Both the position numbers and the translations under genes were made by a program. DNA of 64,000 nt from Telluribacter sp035998675. GTDB taxonomy: Bacteria; Bacteroidota; Bacteroidia; Cytophagales; Spirosomataceae. The notes beneath the pieces were generated by a model. That model was not told the DNA's origin, did no database searches, and saw only the letters and a program-made list of their open reading frames with translations. Positions within the stretch are counted from its first letter, which is position 1. Every line of letters starts with the position of its first letter. The DNA is taken from NCBI RefSeq assembly GCF_035998675.1, contig NZ_DASYHI010000007.1:186001-250000 (forward strand), read 5' to 3'. Shown one piece after another: positions 23,449-32,760 of this stretch.

Positions 23449-25719
23449 CTAATTCTTCATCTGAGCCTCGACTACGGCTATAGCAACCATGTTCACAATT
23501 TCCCGAACGGTACTTCCCAATTGAAGGACATGTACTGGTTTTTTTAATCCTAAAAGGATAGGTCCAATGGTTTCAAGTTGGGCGGCTTCTTTGAGCAGGT
23601 TATAGGCAATATTACTGGCCGAAAGATTAGGAAAAATTAACGTATTAGCACCGCCTTCAATCAGGTCACTAAAGGGATGGTTCTGTTGGAGTAGCTGGGT
23701 ATCAAAGGCCAGATGCGCCTGTAGTTCACCGTCTACCACCATGTCCGGGTGTTTTTTCTTCAGGGCCGCCACGGCCTTACTCATTTTCTCCGCATCGGTA
23801 CCACCAGCACTTCCGTAGTTTGAATAGGTTACCAGGGCAATCCGGGGTTTGATATTAAAACGCTCAATGGCACGGGCTGTCAGTTCGGTTATTTCTACCA
23901 ATTCCTCAACGGTTGGGTCCAGATTAACCGTAGTGTCCGAAAAAAACAGGGGACCACGGGGGGTAAGCAGAATATACATACCTGCCACCCGATTCACGCC
24001 TTCTTCTTTTCCAATTACATGCAGGGCCGGCCGGATGGTGTCGGGGTAGGTACGGGTGAGGCCCGAAATAAAGGCATCAGCCTCGCCATTTTCGACCATC
24101 ATGGACCCAAAGTAATTGCGGTAGTAAATCATTCTCCGGGCTTCTGAAGGGGTCACTCCCTTCCTTTTCCTTTTTGTAAAAAGGATATCTGCGTATTTAT
24201 CAATGGTAGATTCGCTTTCCGGTGCCCGGGGATCAATGATTGTTACTTCGTTTAAATCCAGTTTGTGTTCAGCAATAAGGTTCTGGATAGTCTTAATATT
24301 GCCCAGTAAAATAGGAATGGCGATACCTTCGTCCTTTACCTGCTGCGCGGCTTTGAGTACCTGGGTATTCTCGGCGTCAGCAAATACGACTCGTTTGGGA
24401 TTTAATTTTGCTTTGTTGAGGATAACGCGGGAAAGTCGTTCGTAGCGGCCCAGCCGACCGGAAAGTTCCTGTTCATAGGCATCCCAGTCAGAAATCACCT
24501 TCCGGGCAACTCCAGTTTCAATGGCCGCGCGGGCTACGGCAGGAGCCACGGTAGTTAACAGGCGAGGGTCAACGGGCTTAGGAATAATGTACTCCTTCCC
24601 AAAAGCCAGGTTAGTTTCATTATAGGCCAGATTAACAATGTCGGGTACCGGCTTTTTGGCCAGGTCGGCCAGTGCCCGAACGGCGGCCAGTTTCATGGCT
24701 TCGTTTATCTCGGTGGCCCGTACATCCAACGCTCCTCTGAATATATAAGGAAAGCCCAATACATTGTTTACCTGGTTGGGGTAGTCGGACCGGCCGGTAG
24801 CCATAATAATATCCTGGCGGGCTTCCACGGCGTCAGGGTAGGTAATTTCCGGATCAGGATTGGCCATGGCAAACACAATAGGATTTTCAGCCATTGATCT
24901 GACCATATCCTGCGATACTACATTGGCAACTGATAGTCCCAGGAAAACATCTGCTCCCTCCAAAGCCTGTTCCAGCGACTGGTATTGATTGTCGGTGGCG
25001 AATTGCCCTTTCAGGCTGTCCAGGTCGGTTCTACCGGTATTTATGTGCCCTTTGCGGTCAAACATGGCCACATGGGCCGGGTCAGCCCCCAAAGACAAAT
25101 ATAGCTTGGTACACGACACGGCTGAGGCTCCCGCTCCCGAAACCACAATCCTGACTTTGCTGATGTCTTTTTTTACCAGTTCAAGCGCATTGAGCAGGGC
25201 AGCACCGCTGATAATAGCGGTACCATGCTGGTCATCGTGCATGACCGGTATTTTCAAATCTTTTTTGAGCCGGGCTTCTATTTCGAAGCATTCCGGTGCC
25301 TTAATGTCTTCCAGATTGATGCCGCCAAAAGTCGGCTCAAGTATTTTCACCGTCCGGACAAACTCATCCACATTCTTGGTGTCCAGTTCAATATCAAAAA
25401 CATCAATATCGGCATAGATTTTGAAAAGTAGGCCCTTCCCCTCCATTACTGGTTTGGAGGCCTCTGGTCCAATGTCACCCAGGCCGAGTACCGCTGTACC
25501 ATTGCTAATGACTGCCACCAGATTGCCCTTGGCGGTATATTGGTAAACGCTTTCCGGGTTGTCGGCAATTTCAAGGCAAGGTTCAGCCACACCCGGGGAG
25601 TAAGCCAGGGAAAGGTCTCGCTGACTGTTGGTTTCTTTGGTCGGGATTACCTGAATTTTTCCGGGTCTGCCTTTAGAGTGATAATGGAGGGCGTCCTCTT
25701 TGCGGATCTTTTGGTTCAT
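23449..25719 (-). CDS. maeB: NADP-dependent malic enzyme with phosphotransacetylase-like domain
   Basis: A 756-residue MaeB-type enzyme that decarboxylates malate to pyruvate and yields NADPH. The malic domain is N-terminal (YSPGVAEPCLEIADNPESVY, then GTAVLGLGDIGPEASKPVME), followed by the NAD(P)-binding domain (VVSGAGASAVSCTKLYLSLG, FAMANPDPEITYPDA). The C-terminal about 320 residues resemble phosphotransacetylase, which in MaeB is regulatory (acetyl-CoA response) rather than catalytic. The ATG at 25719 gives MNQKIRKEDALHYHSKGRPG, the usual family start; the frame extends 19 residues upstream. It has a single-gene unit between the hydrolase and the polysaccharide locus. Confidence 0.93.
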   Translation of the reverse strand: MNQKIRKEDALHYHSKGRPGKIQVIPTKETNSQRDLSLAYSPGVAEPCLEIADNPESVYQYTAKGNLVAVISNGTAVLGLGDIGPEASKPVMEGKGLLFKIYADIDVFDIELDTKNVDEFVRTVKILEPTFGGINLEDIKAPECFEIEARLKKDLKIPVMHDDQHGTAIISGAALLNALELVKKDISKVRIVVSGAGASAVSCTKLYLSLGADPAHVAMFDRKGHINTGRTDLDSLKGQFATDNQYQSLEQALEGADVFLGLSVANVVSQDMVRSMAENPIVFAMANPDPEITYPDAVEARQDIIMATGRSDYPNQVNNVLGFPYIFRGALDVRATEINEAMKLAAVRALADLAKKPVPDIVNLAYNETNLAFGKEYIIPKPVDPRLLTTVAPAVARAAIETGVARKVISDWDAYEQELSGRLGRYERLSRVILNKAKLNPKRVVFADAENTQVLKAAQQVKDEGIAIPILLGNIKTIQNLIAEHKLDLNEVTIIDPRAPESESTIDKYADILFTKRKRKGVTPSEARRMIYYRNYFGSMMVENGEADAFISGLTRTYPDTIRPALHVIGKEEGVNRVAGMYILLTPRGPLFFSDTTVNLDPTVEELVEITELTARAIERFNIKPRIALVTYSNYGSAGGTDAEKMSKAVAALKKKHPDMVVDGELQAHLAFDTQLLQQNHPFSDLIEGGANTLIFPNLSASNIAYNLLKEAAQLETIGPILLGLKKPVHVLQLGSTVREIVNMVAIAVVEAQMKN

Positions 25720-25824
25720 ACAATGGCGGTCATGTTTGTCGCTAAGGTACGAACTATTGAAGCATGATGAAGACAAACAGCCTTTTAAAGGGAGGCTAGT
25801 TGCCCGGCAGGAGAAACTTTACTA

Positions 25825-27033
25825 CTATAAATCTTTCAGAATCTGCTTGGTAATAGAAGGGCCACCTTCTTTGTAGGTAGTGGTTTGGACTAATTTCTTC
25901 TTCTCTCGTAACTCAACGGCTCTCTTTTTGAGAAGGTAAGAAACACCCATATAAATAAAGAACAGGCCAATGTAGATGTACAGAGAAACGGTATTGGAAT
26001 AATCACCGTGGAATAAAAAGAAGAGGATAGTATTCACGATAGTTACCATCCAAAGCGAGAAAGAAGCCTGGAAGTGCGAAAGACCATTGTCAATGAGGAT
26101 GTGGTGCATGTGGTTACGGTCTGCCACAAAGGGAGAGCCGCCTTTCACTATTCGCACAATAAAGACCCGCAACGTATCAAAAATAGGAACAATGAGCATG
26201 ACCATTACCACAATGGGAGCGTTGAAGAAGGCGCTGGGGTCGTTGCGATAACTGATATTCAGGCGCAGAAAGGCAATGGCAAAAAAGGAAAGCAGAAATC
26301 CAATAACGAGCGAACCCGTATCTCCCATGAAGATTTTACTGGTTTTGGAGAAATTGAATCGTAAGAATCCCAACAGACCTCCGGACATCGAAAAGGCCAG
26401 ACAGGCAAATGTGTAATGGCGGTTTAACAGGAACCAGATACCCAGACCCAGGCCCGCAATCAGGCTAATACCGCCGGCCAGGCCGTCAATGCCATCAATG
26501 AGGTTGATTGAATTGATCAGGGAGATAAATATAAAAATGGTAAGCGGTACGCTGGCCCAGTCGGGGATATAGTACCAGCCAAATATTCCGTAGAGATAAT
26601 CTACCTTGAAGTCCCCCATGACCACCAGAGTAAGGGAGGCGCATATTTGAACCAAAAGTTTTTTAGTAGAATCCAGCGCCAGGATATCGTCTTTTAAGCC
26701 CAGAAAGAACAAGATGGTAAGCCCCACCATGGATAGGCTCGCCAGGTTAAAATCCTTTACCTCATCGGCATGGGGCCACAAAAAGAAGGCGATGATGGTG
26801 GCGGCGTAAAGGGCAATTCCGCCTAAGGTTGGAGTTTCGGTATCGTGGGCACTCCGGAATCCGGGCTTTGCCGTTAAGTTTAGTAATCCGGATAAATTGA
26901 TAATGATGGGTATGGCTACAATAGAAAGAAAACAAGCTATAAGAAAAGACAGTACACACTGGTATACCTCATGGTCAAGCAAGCTTATGGTTAATCCTCC
27001 AAACAGTGTATCAGCAAGTACGTTGTGTTTCAT
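25825..27033 (-). CDS. WecA/TagO-like undecaprenyl-phosphate sugar-1-phosphate transferase
   Basis: A 402-residue polytopic membrane protein, about 10-11 hydrophobic segments, of the MraY/WecA (glycosyltransferase 4) family. It moves a HexNAc-1-phosphate from a UDP-sugar to undecaprenyl phosphate, starting a lipid-linked glycan. Signature acidic and His motifs: LINSINLIDGIDGLAGG, FMGDTGSLVIGF and RNHMHHILIDNGLSH. It resembles WecA/TagO more than MraY in its length and the HMHH motif. As the last gene of the locus it is the probable initiator of the polysaccharide made by the genes upstream. Confidence 0.9.
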   Translation of the reverse strand: MKHNVLADTLFGGLTISLLDHEVYQCVLSFLIACFLSIVAIPIIINLSGLLNLTAKPGFRSAHDTETPTLGGIALYAATIIAFFLWPHADEVKDFNLASLSMVGLTILFFLGLKDDILALDSTKKLLVQICASLTLVVMGDFKVDYLYGIFGWYYIPDWASVPLTIFIFISLINSINLIDGIDGLAGGISLIAGLGLGIWFLLNRHYTFACLAFSMSGGLLGFLRFNFSKTSKIFMGDTGSLVIGFLLSFFAIAFLRLNISYRNDPSAFFNAPIVVMVMLIVPIFDTLRVFIVRIVKGGSPFVADRNHMHHILIDNGLSHFQASFSLWMVTIVNTILFFLFHGDYSNTVSLYIYIGLFFIYMGVSYLLKKRAVELREKKKLVQTTTYKEGGPSITKQILKDL

Positions 27034-27175
27034 GGCTTATTAAAACGTTCTGGCATTTTGAGTATAATAAATATGCCTTAACAGTCCAAATATCTTACTT
27101 TTTAGGTAGAACTACTATATAGGGTACGGGTTTAGGAGCAAAAAAGTTAGTAAACGGTTGTAGGTAGCCGATTAT

Positions 27176-27925
27176 TTATTTGTTTACAAACTGCATGACC
27201 TTCCGTAAGGGTTTTAGCCAAAGTGTAAAAAAGTAAGGTTGTAGCTGGTTTACTTTCCATGCCTTCCGATCATTTTTGTTGGCTTTTAATCGATTTGCCA
27301 AACTGTTGTTACTCACTCCGCCAATCCTCATTTTTATCATTATTTTGGGAATGTAGCTCAGTTGGGCTTGGTACTTATGTACCATCCTTAACATGAGTTC
27401 GTAATCAGCAGCACTTCCCATATCCAGTCGGAAAGTACCATGTTTCTGGTACCATTCCTTCTTTAAAAAAAATGTCGGGTGGGGAGGCATCCAGCCCCAG
27501 CTAAAAAGCCCCTTTTTAAATTTTCCCGATATCCATTTCCGTTTCACCTGGGACAATACCCGGGAGTCCACGTAATGAAGGTCTCCGTAAGCTCCATCGG
27601 AATTATCGTGCCTGACCGCCGCCACCACCTCAGAAACTACACCCGAATAGGCATACAAATCGTCGGCATTGATAAGGCCAATTAAATCACCCGAGGCCAG
27701 AGCTAAGCCTTTGTTCATAGCATCATAGATTCCCTGGTCCGGCTCTGAGATAACCCTGGCAATTTTTGAGCCGTAGGACCGGATAATTTTCAGGGTTTTA
27801 TCAGTTGAGCCCCCGTCAACTACTATATATTCGACTGATTGATAATCCTGATTAAGTACCGATTCGATACAATCTCGGATGGTACTTTCGGCGTTGTAGA
27901 CGACTGTTATGATAGAAACCTTCAC
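27176..27925 (-). CDS. Glycosyltransferase family 2
   Basis: A 249-residue GT-A enzyme: SIITVVYNAESTIRDCIESV at the start, VVDGGSTDKTLKI (sugar-nucleotide site), GLINADDLYA (DxD region) and the AADYELMLRM acceptor motif. It resembles WcaA/EpsE-type transferases. Start is GTG at 27925, whose bases overlap the TGA of the upstream acetyltransferase (GTGA), a sign of translational coupling. Inverting/retaining status and sugar cannot be inferred, beyond GT2 being an inverting family. Confidence 0.9.
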   Translation of the reverse strand: MKVSIITVVYNAESTIRDCIESVLNQDYQSVEYIVVDGGSTDKTLKIIRSYGSKIARVISEPDQGIYDAMNKGLALASGDLIGLINADDLYAYSGVVSEVVAAVRHDNSDGAYGDLHYVDSRVLSQVKRKWISGKFKKGLFSWGWMPPHPTFFLKKEWYQKHGTFRLDMGSAADYELMLRMVHKYQAQLSYIPKIMIKMRIGGVSNNSLANRLKANKNDRKAWKVNQLQPYFFTLWLKPLRKVMQFVNK

Positions 27926-28488
27926 TTTTTGAAAACTCTTGTTTTTACAAATTCGGCCGGATTGCCACGATAGATCCCAAACGCATCCAGATTTTTGGTA
28001 GCGACTGAGTTAACGGCCAGTACGGCGTGGGAATGGGCGGTAACGCCGGGACCTACAATGGATTTTGCACCAATCCAGACCCCCTCTTCCAGCACAATCG
28101 GTTTGACAATCAGGTCAAACCCAGTACTTGAATAGTCGTGGTTTCCGGTCAGCAGAAGTACTCCCTGTGACAGGCAAACATTTTTGCCTATGCTAATATT
28201 GGTGAGGTTGTCTATCCACACGTTTTCACCTATCCATGCATTATCTTCCACAGTCAAAAACCAGGGATATTTGATATTAACTTTGGGCTTTATGGTGATG
28301 TTTTTCCCGAGGCGGGCACCAAATAATTTCAGCAGGCTTACCTTAATCCGGATTGGGACCGGCAGGTAGGTATTAATGAAAATTCTTCCGAATATAAACC
28401 AGAGGAACCGCTTGCTACGGCTTCCGGGCTGGTACCAGCTGTTGTCATATTTTGACAGATCGGTTCGCCGGTCGAAGGTCTTTTCCAT
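27922..28488 (-). CDS. WcaF-like sugar O-acetyltransferase
   Basis: A 188-residue hexapeptide-repeat acyltransferase. Repeats: IGENVWIDNLTNISIGKNV, VCLSQGVLLLTGNHDYSS, VWIGAKSIVGPGVTAHS. The GNHDYSSTGFDL and PAEFVKTRV segments are typical of colanic-acid acetyltransferase WcaF. Such enzymes add acetyl from acetyl-CoA to a glycan residue. The ATG at 28488 is inside the 3' end of the upstream glycosyltransferase, with a 44-base overlap; no better start is available. Confidence 0.88.
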   Translation of the reverse strand: MEKTFDRRTDLSKYDNSWYQPGSRSKRFLWFIFGRIFINTYLPVPIRIKVSLLKLFGARLGKNITIKPKVNIKYPWFLTVEDNAWIGENVWIDNLTNISIGKNVCLSQGVLLLTGNHDYSSTGFDLIVKPIVLEEGVWIGAKSIVGPGVTAHSHAVLAVNSVATKNLDAFGIYRGNPAEFVKTRVFKK

Positions 28489-29371
28489 ATTCTGTCAGAA
28501 AGTGAATGATAATGTCATTTTTGTTTTTTCCGGCTTTTTGGTACACTTCATACACCTTGGCATCAACCAGGAAGCGGTACCAGAATCCCTGCAGAAAGTG
28601 CCAGATAAGTCCCTTTGTTCCATCCAAAAATCCCAGTTTTATAAAATAACGGAATAAAAAGTACATAACCGGCCTGGTAAAGAGCGGGAGGGAGGCATAC
28701 CGTACTTTCAAATACCGCTTCCGTTGCTCCTGGGTACCCCAGAACGCCGGAGTTACGGTTTCCTTTTCATCAAAATTATACTTAATATTCAGCAAATCAA
28801 TGACTTCCCGTATTGCGTAATTGTTGTGCTTTTGTGTCCACCAGGTCAGGTTGTTCAAATTATGGTCTACAATATCATGCTCGAGGTTAAGGGTGTCACC
28901 CTGGCTTAGCTTAATATGCTCATCCATCCATAATTCTTCACATATCCCCTGACCATTTTGCCAGACCCGAAGCAGCCAGGTAGGATAGTACCCACCGTTT
29001 TTTATCCACTTGTTCATGAAAAGTACCCGCCTCTTTACATACAGGCCGGAGATATTTTCCGGAAGGTCCGTTAGTCTCCTGTTCAGTTCATCCGCCAGCT
29101 CGGAGGTGATATATTCATCCGCATCCATCCGCATCAGCCACTTAGTCTGAAACGGATTGTGTTGAATCCCGTAATTGAATTGAAAAGCGTAGGATACCCA
29201 GGAATTCTGGACCACCATGGCACCCAGTTGGGTAGCGAGTTGCACCGTATCGTCGGTGGAGTAAGAGTCAACTATAAAAATTTTATCGGTTAACGGCAAC
29301 AGGCTCTTAATACATCGTTCAATGTGCTTGGATTCATTGTGGCTAAGGATAATTACCGATAAATCAACCAT
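28445..29371 (-). CDS. Glycosyltransferase family 2 (WaaE/KdtX-like)
   Basis: A 308-residue enzyme. N-terminal GT-A: LSVIILSHNESKHIERCIKS, FIVDSYSTDDTVQLA and the MRMDADEYIT motif (DxD). The long C-terminal part, with AIREVIDLLNIKYNFDEKE and FLDGTKGLIWHFLQGFWY, is characteristic of the WaaE-type GT2 that acts on LPS core or related glycans. Its 3' end overlaps the next gene by 44 bases. Confidence 0.86.
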   Translation of the reverse strand: MVDLSVIILSHNESKHIERCIKSLLPLTDKIFIVDSYSTDDTVQLATQLGAMVVQNSWVSYAFQFNYGIQHNPFQTKWLMRMDADEYITSELADELNRRLTDLPENISGLYVKRRVLFMNKWIKNGGYYPTWLLRVWQNGQGICEELWMDEHIKLSQGDTLNLEHDIVDHNLNNLTWWTQKHNNYAIREVIDLLNIKYNFDEKETVTPAFWGTQEQRKRYLKVRYASLPLFTRPVMYFLFRYFIKLGFLDGTKGLIWHFLQGFWYRFLVDAKVYEVYQKAGKNKNDIIIHFLTEYGKDLRPANRSVKI

Positions 29372-29411
29372 AGGTCAGCTCTCTGTTTGGGGTGGTATTG
29401 TTGCCGTAAAG

Positions 29412-30563
29412 TTATTGTGCCGGGCTTATTTTTTGGTATTCATCCAGCAATTGCTTTGCCACCACCTGAATGTCAAAATGTTTGTTTACCATAGTAAAGG
29501 CCCTATCCGCAATTTCTAAACGGTACTGACTATTCGACAACGTCTGCAGCAGGCCCTGTTCAACCCCCTCCACGGTTAAGGGAGTCAGGCAGGCGGCGTC
29601 GTATTTTTTAAGGTATTCGCCAAATCCCACCCGTTCCGACACCAAGGTGGGTACCCTGGCAGCCATGGCTTCAAGTACTGCAATAGAAAACCCCTCAGAA
29701 TAGGAGGGTAGTACAAACAAATCTGCATCGGCCAGCGCTGCCTTTTTAATTTTATCGGTAAGCATACCCACCAGCTTTATGCCTGACTCCAATTGATTCT
29801 CCTTAATAAAGGCTTCGGCTTTTTCCTGATATCCATCATCCGGTCCGGCAAGTACCAGTACCGTATCGGGGTGTTTCAGGCTGTATCTTTGAAAAGCCGG
29901 TAGCAACAGGTCCAGTCCTTTTTTAATATTCAGCCGGCTCATGAATAGTACCAGCTTTTTGTTAGCTGAAATACCAAACTGAGTCCGGAAGGTACCCTTC
30001 GGGGGTAAATCTGTATAGTCAGAAATCTTCATCCCGTTCGGGATCACTACTAAATTACCGGGCCGGTACCCTAAGTACTGAATAACGTCTGCTTCTTCGT
30101 CGGTATTAAGTACATGAATCAGCGCTGCTTTGCCAAGGAGTTTCTTTTGAAACAGAAAGGTTACAAGCTGCTTCTTCCATTGACTGTGCTTTAAGGCCCA
30201 TGTATCCAGCAAACCATGAATAGTGAAAACCTTAGGTACCTTGTTGGAAGTTAGAAAGGGGGCCAGACTGCCAAAATGCCAAATCCCATGAATATGAATA
30301 ATGTCATATTCATGAATGTGCATTTTTAGAAAGTGGTAAAGCTCAATTGAAAATTCACGAAATACTTTGCTGACGCCGGGCGTACGCTTACATTCAAAAA
30401 GCCGGGCGCCGGGGGGAACCGGATATGCTTTGTCGCCGGGAGTAATTGGGCTGAGAATATCAACCTGGTGGCCTTGTTGTAGGGCTTGGGTTGTATTGTC
30501 AAATATGGTGCGGGCCGGCCCGCCAATGGCCCAACTATATGAACAAATATTGAGTATCCGCAT
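29412..30563 (-). CDS. Glycosyltransferase family 4
   Basis: A 383-residue GT-B enzyme with a full GT4 C-terminal nucleotide-sugar domain: LFMSRLNIKKGLDLLLPAF, VLAGPDDGYQEKA and the E-x7-E motif in LPSYSEGFSIAVLEAMAARV. The N-terminal acceptor domain begins with the ICSYSWAIGGPARTIFDNT Gly-rich loop. GT4 enzymes are retaining. It contains about ten RGTACY hexamers, one of the highest densities in the window. The next gene (in transcription order) is a GT2. Confidence 0.9.
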   Translation of the reverse strand: MRILNICSYSWAIGGPARTIFDNTTQALQQGHQVDILSPITPGDKAYPVPPGARLFECKRTPGVSKVFREFSIELYHFLKMHIHEYDIIHIHGIWHFGSLAPFLTSNKVPKVFTIHGLLDTWALKHSQWKKQLVTFLFQKKLLGKAALIHVLNTDEEADVIQYLGYRPGNLVVIPNGMKISDYTDLPPKGTFRTQFGISANKKLVLFMSRLNIKKGLDLLLPAFQRYSLKHPDTVLVLAGPDDGYQEKAEAFIKENQLESGIKLVGMLTDKIKKAALADADLFVLPSYSEGFSIAVLEAMAARVPTLVSERVGFGEYLKKYDAACLTPLTVEGVEQGLLQTLSNSQYRLEIADRAFTMVNKHFDIQVVAKQLLDEYQKISPAQ

Positions 30564-30569
30564 CTTGCC

Positions 30570-31727
30570 TTATTTCGAAACCGAAAGCTGGTGGTAGGTA
30601 GTTACCATTTCCTTTGCTACTTTCTCCGAAGAAAACGGGGAAATTATTTTCCTGGATGCCTCTCCCATGGGTTTAATCCGTTCGGGGTCATTGATAAATA
30701 ATTTCAATATAATTTCAAGTTCCTGCTGACTGGCTGGATGAAAGGAGTACCCATTGATCCCGTTTTGAACCAGGTCTTCCACGCAACCGCATTTATTTGA
30801 GACAACTACCGGCAAACCACAAAGCATGGCCTCATTTACCACTAATCCCCAGGGTTCTGATAAACTTGGCAACACCAGAACACTGCTATGAGCCAGCCAT
30901 TCGGGGACTTTATGCCAGGGAAACCCGCCAGCAAAGTTTACTCCGGCTAGTTTATTTTGCCCGGCATAATCAGTCAGATTTTTTCGTTCAGTACCGTCCC
31001 CAACGAAAATAATACCCCAGTTTTTGGCTTCCGGAAGTACTTCCCGTACATTCTGATAGGCTTTGAGCAGGAGTAGCAAATTTTTTTCGGGTGCCAGTCG
31101 GCCTACATAGACAAAATTGTAAAGCGGTAATTCCTGACCTGCCTGCTTTTCGCTCTTACCCTTTTGATAAGCTTCAAGAATTACTTTTTCGTCAATTACT
31201 GCCGCCTGACGAACAGTAATTTTTTCATTCGGCACCCCCAATGATTTTAAATACTCCACCGAAGAGGTACCAAAACAGAAATAGGCATCAGCGGCATTGA
31301 CGATCTTTGATTTCAGGCTTTCTTTTATTCCTACTCTCTTGTTATCCATACTCGAAGATTCCGAAGAAAGCACCACCTTAACCCCCTTGGAACGCGCATA
31401 GAACATAAGGAGCACCTGAGCCCAGTCAAAGTAGCCGGTAATATTTAATACAGTTGGCTTATACGCAAAATAGGCTTTAAATAAAGCTATAAGCCGAGAA
31501 ATAAAGCTAACCGAATCTAAACCTTTTTGAAAAAGTACACAATTAGGATACTCATATTTTATGCTACTATCGTCCTGCATCACTGTTCGGCTTGCTTCAT
31601 ATAGAGCAATGTGAACTACCTTAAAGTTTGCGTTGGGGTAATTTGATTTTAAAATAGCGTAAATTTCACTGAAAAGTTTACCTTTATAATGAGCCCATAG
31701 TTGGTTGTGGATGATTAGTATGCGCAT
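30570..31727 (-). CDS. Glycosyltransferase family 4
   Basis: A 385-residue GT4 enzyme: YVGRLAPEKNLLLLLKAYQN, IFVGDGTERKNL, FAGGFPWHKVPEWLAHS and the E-x7-E motif LPSLSEPWGLVVNEAMLCGL. The N-terminal domain starts LIIHNQLWAHYKGKLFSEIY. It lies 6 bases upstream of the preceding GT4 gene (in plus coordinates) and its ATG overlaps the stop of the SGNH gene by one base. Confidence 0.9.
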   Translation of the reverse strand: MRILIIHNQLWAHYKGKLFSEIYAILKSNYPNANFKVVHIALYEASRTVMQDDSSIKYEYPNCVLFQKGLDSVSFISRLIALFKAYFAYKPTVLNITGYFDWAQVLLMFYARSKGVKVVLSSESSSMDNKRVGIKESLKSKIVNAADAYFCFGTSSVEYLKSLGVPNEKITVRQAAVIDEKVILEAYQKGKSEKQAGQELPLYNFVYVGRLAPEKNLLLLLKAYQNVREVLPEAKNWGIIFVGDGTERKNLTDYAGQNKLAGVNFAGGFPWHKVPEWLAHSSVLVLPSLSEPWGLVVNEAMLCGLPVVVSNKCGCVEDLVQNGINGYSFHPASQQELEIILKLFINDPERIKPMGEASRKIISPFSSEKVAKEMVTTYHQLSVSK

Positions 31728-32680
31728 TAGAATTTGGTACTTAAATGCTTATAAAAAATTGGATAAAGCTGATTAGCCAGAAACTTTTGACCTGCTATAT
31801 TGTAATGAACGTTATCACCCGACCGATATAGTTCGGAGGTGACTCCAAGCTCCAGCTCATCAATAAGCTGAATATTGTTATCTGTGGCAAATTGTATTAT
31901 TTCTTTACCCTGACTATTATAACTACCCCCTTCCAATTCAACTATCTCCGGGTGCAAATAGATAAGAAAAGGGATGTTATTTTCTTGGGCTATGGACGCA
32001 AGCTGTTCATAACCAGGGTTAAAACCGGTGCCATTTTTTTGGATACCTGTTCCCTGATTGGTATTGACAATGGGGGCAAAGTGTATTCCGCCTTCTGAAT
32101 ACTTCTGAAAATAACGGGGGTATAGATAACGAATCCAAAGCTCCTCAAGTGCTAAACTATACTGATACTTTGGGAAATTGGGGTTAATACCTACAATAGG
32201 TTCATTGCCCATTATATCGTGCGCATCGTGGCTACTGGTAACAAGGCACAACAAATCAGCATTGAACAGGCCGAATTTTTTTAAATATCCGGCTGCATTA
32301 TCAGGCCCCCAGGAACCCGCCGAAATATTCAATACCCGAATTCGTTGGTTAAGGCTTTGGCTTAGCCTTCCCTCAAGCATTGTCGAAGCAATACTATCCT
32401 GGTCACTCAAACTGCCTCCTAGAATAACCGAATCACCTACCAGAAGAATAACAATTGTATCTGATGAAGAATTAATTGGATTACTTCTCATTGAAAAGCT
32501 ATTTGTTCGAACACGGTTACCAAAACGTACAACATTTTGATTTGGAGCATAAATGTACTCATAATCAGGGTCTTCTACATACAATGGAGCTTGTAAAAAC
32601 CCAAATTTATAGCGTAGTGCTACTTCGGCAAGGCAAAGTATGGTAATAAAAATTATGACTCCAGTAATAAATATCCGCAT
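31727..32680 (-). CDS. SGNH/GDSL hydrolase-like membrane-anchored protein
   Basis: A 317-residue protein with an N-terminal membrane anchor (IFITGVIIFITILCLAEVAL) and an SGNH-hydrolase body: GDSV with Ser84 (block I), the SAGSWGPDN segment with Gly/Asn and a late GDNVHYNIAGQKF with the catalytic Asp-x2-His arrangement (block V). In glycan loci such proteins remove or add acetyl groups, but which is not shown here. The sequence is clearly more AT-rich than the genes to its left and has only one RGTACY. It marks the left edge of the atypical segment. Confidence 0.75.
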   Translation of the reverse strand: MRIFITGVIIFITILCLAEVALRYKFGFLQAPLYVEDPDYEYIYAPNQNVVRFGNRVRTNSFSMRSNPINSSSDTIVILLVGDSVILGGSLSDQDSIASTMLEGRLSQSLNQRIRVLNISAGSWGPDNAAGYLKKFGLFNADLLCLVTSSHDAHDIMGNEPIVGINPNFPKYQYSLALEELWIRYLYPRYFQKYSEGGIHFAPIVNTNQGTGIQKNGTGFNPGYEQLASIAQENNIPFLIYLHPEIVELEGGSYNSQGKEIIQFATDNNIQLIDELELGVTSELYRSGDNVHYNIAGQKFLANQLYPIFYKHLSTKF

Positions 32681-32760
32681 TTGGGTTTATTAAGTTTGTG
32701 AATCCATAAAGCAAATTTATACTTTCTTTGTTTTAAAAGTCAAACTTCAAGAATTTCATC

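Noticed and set aside
25540..25767. Plus-strand frame over the maeB start
   Set aside because: Shadow of the minus-strand gene; no protein-like pattern.
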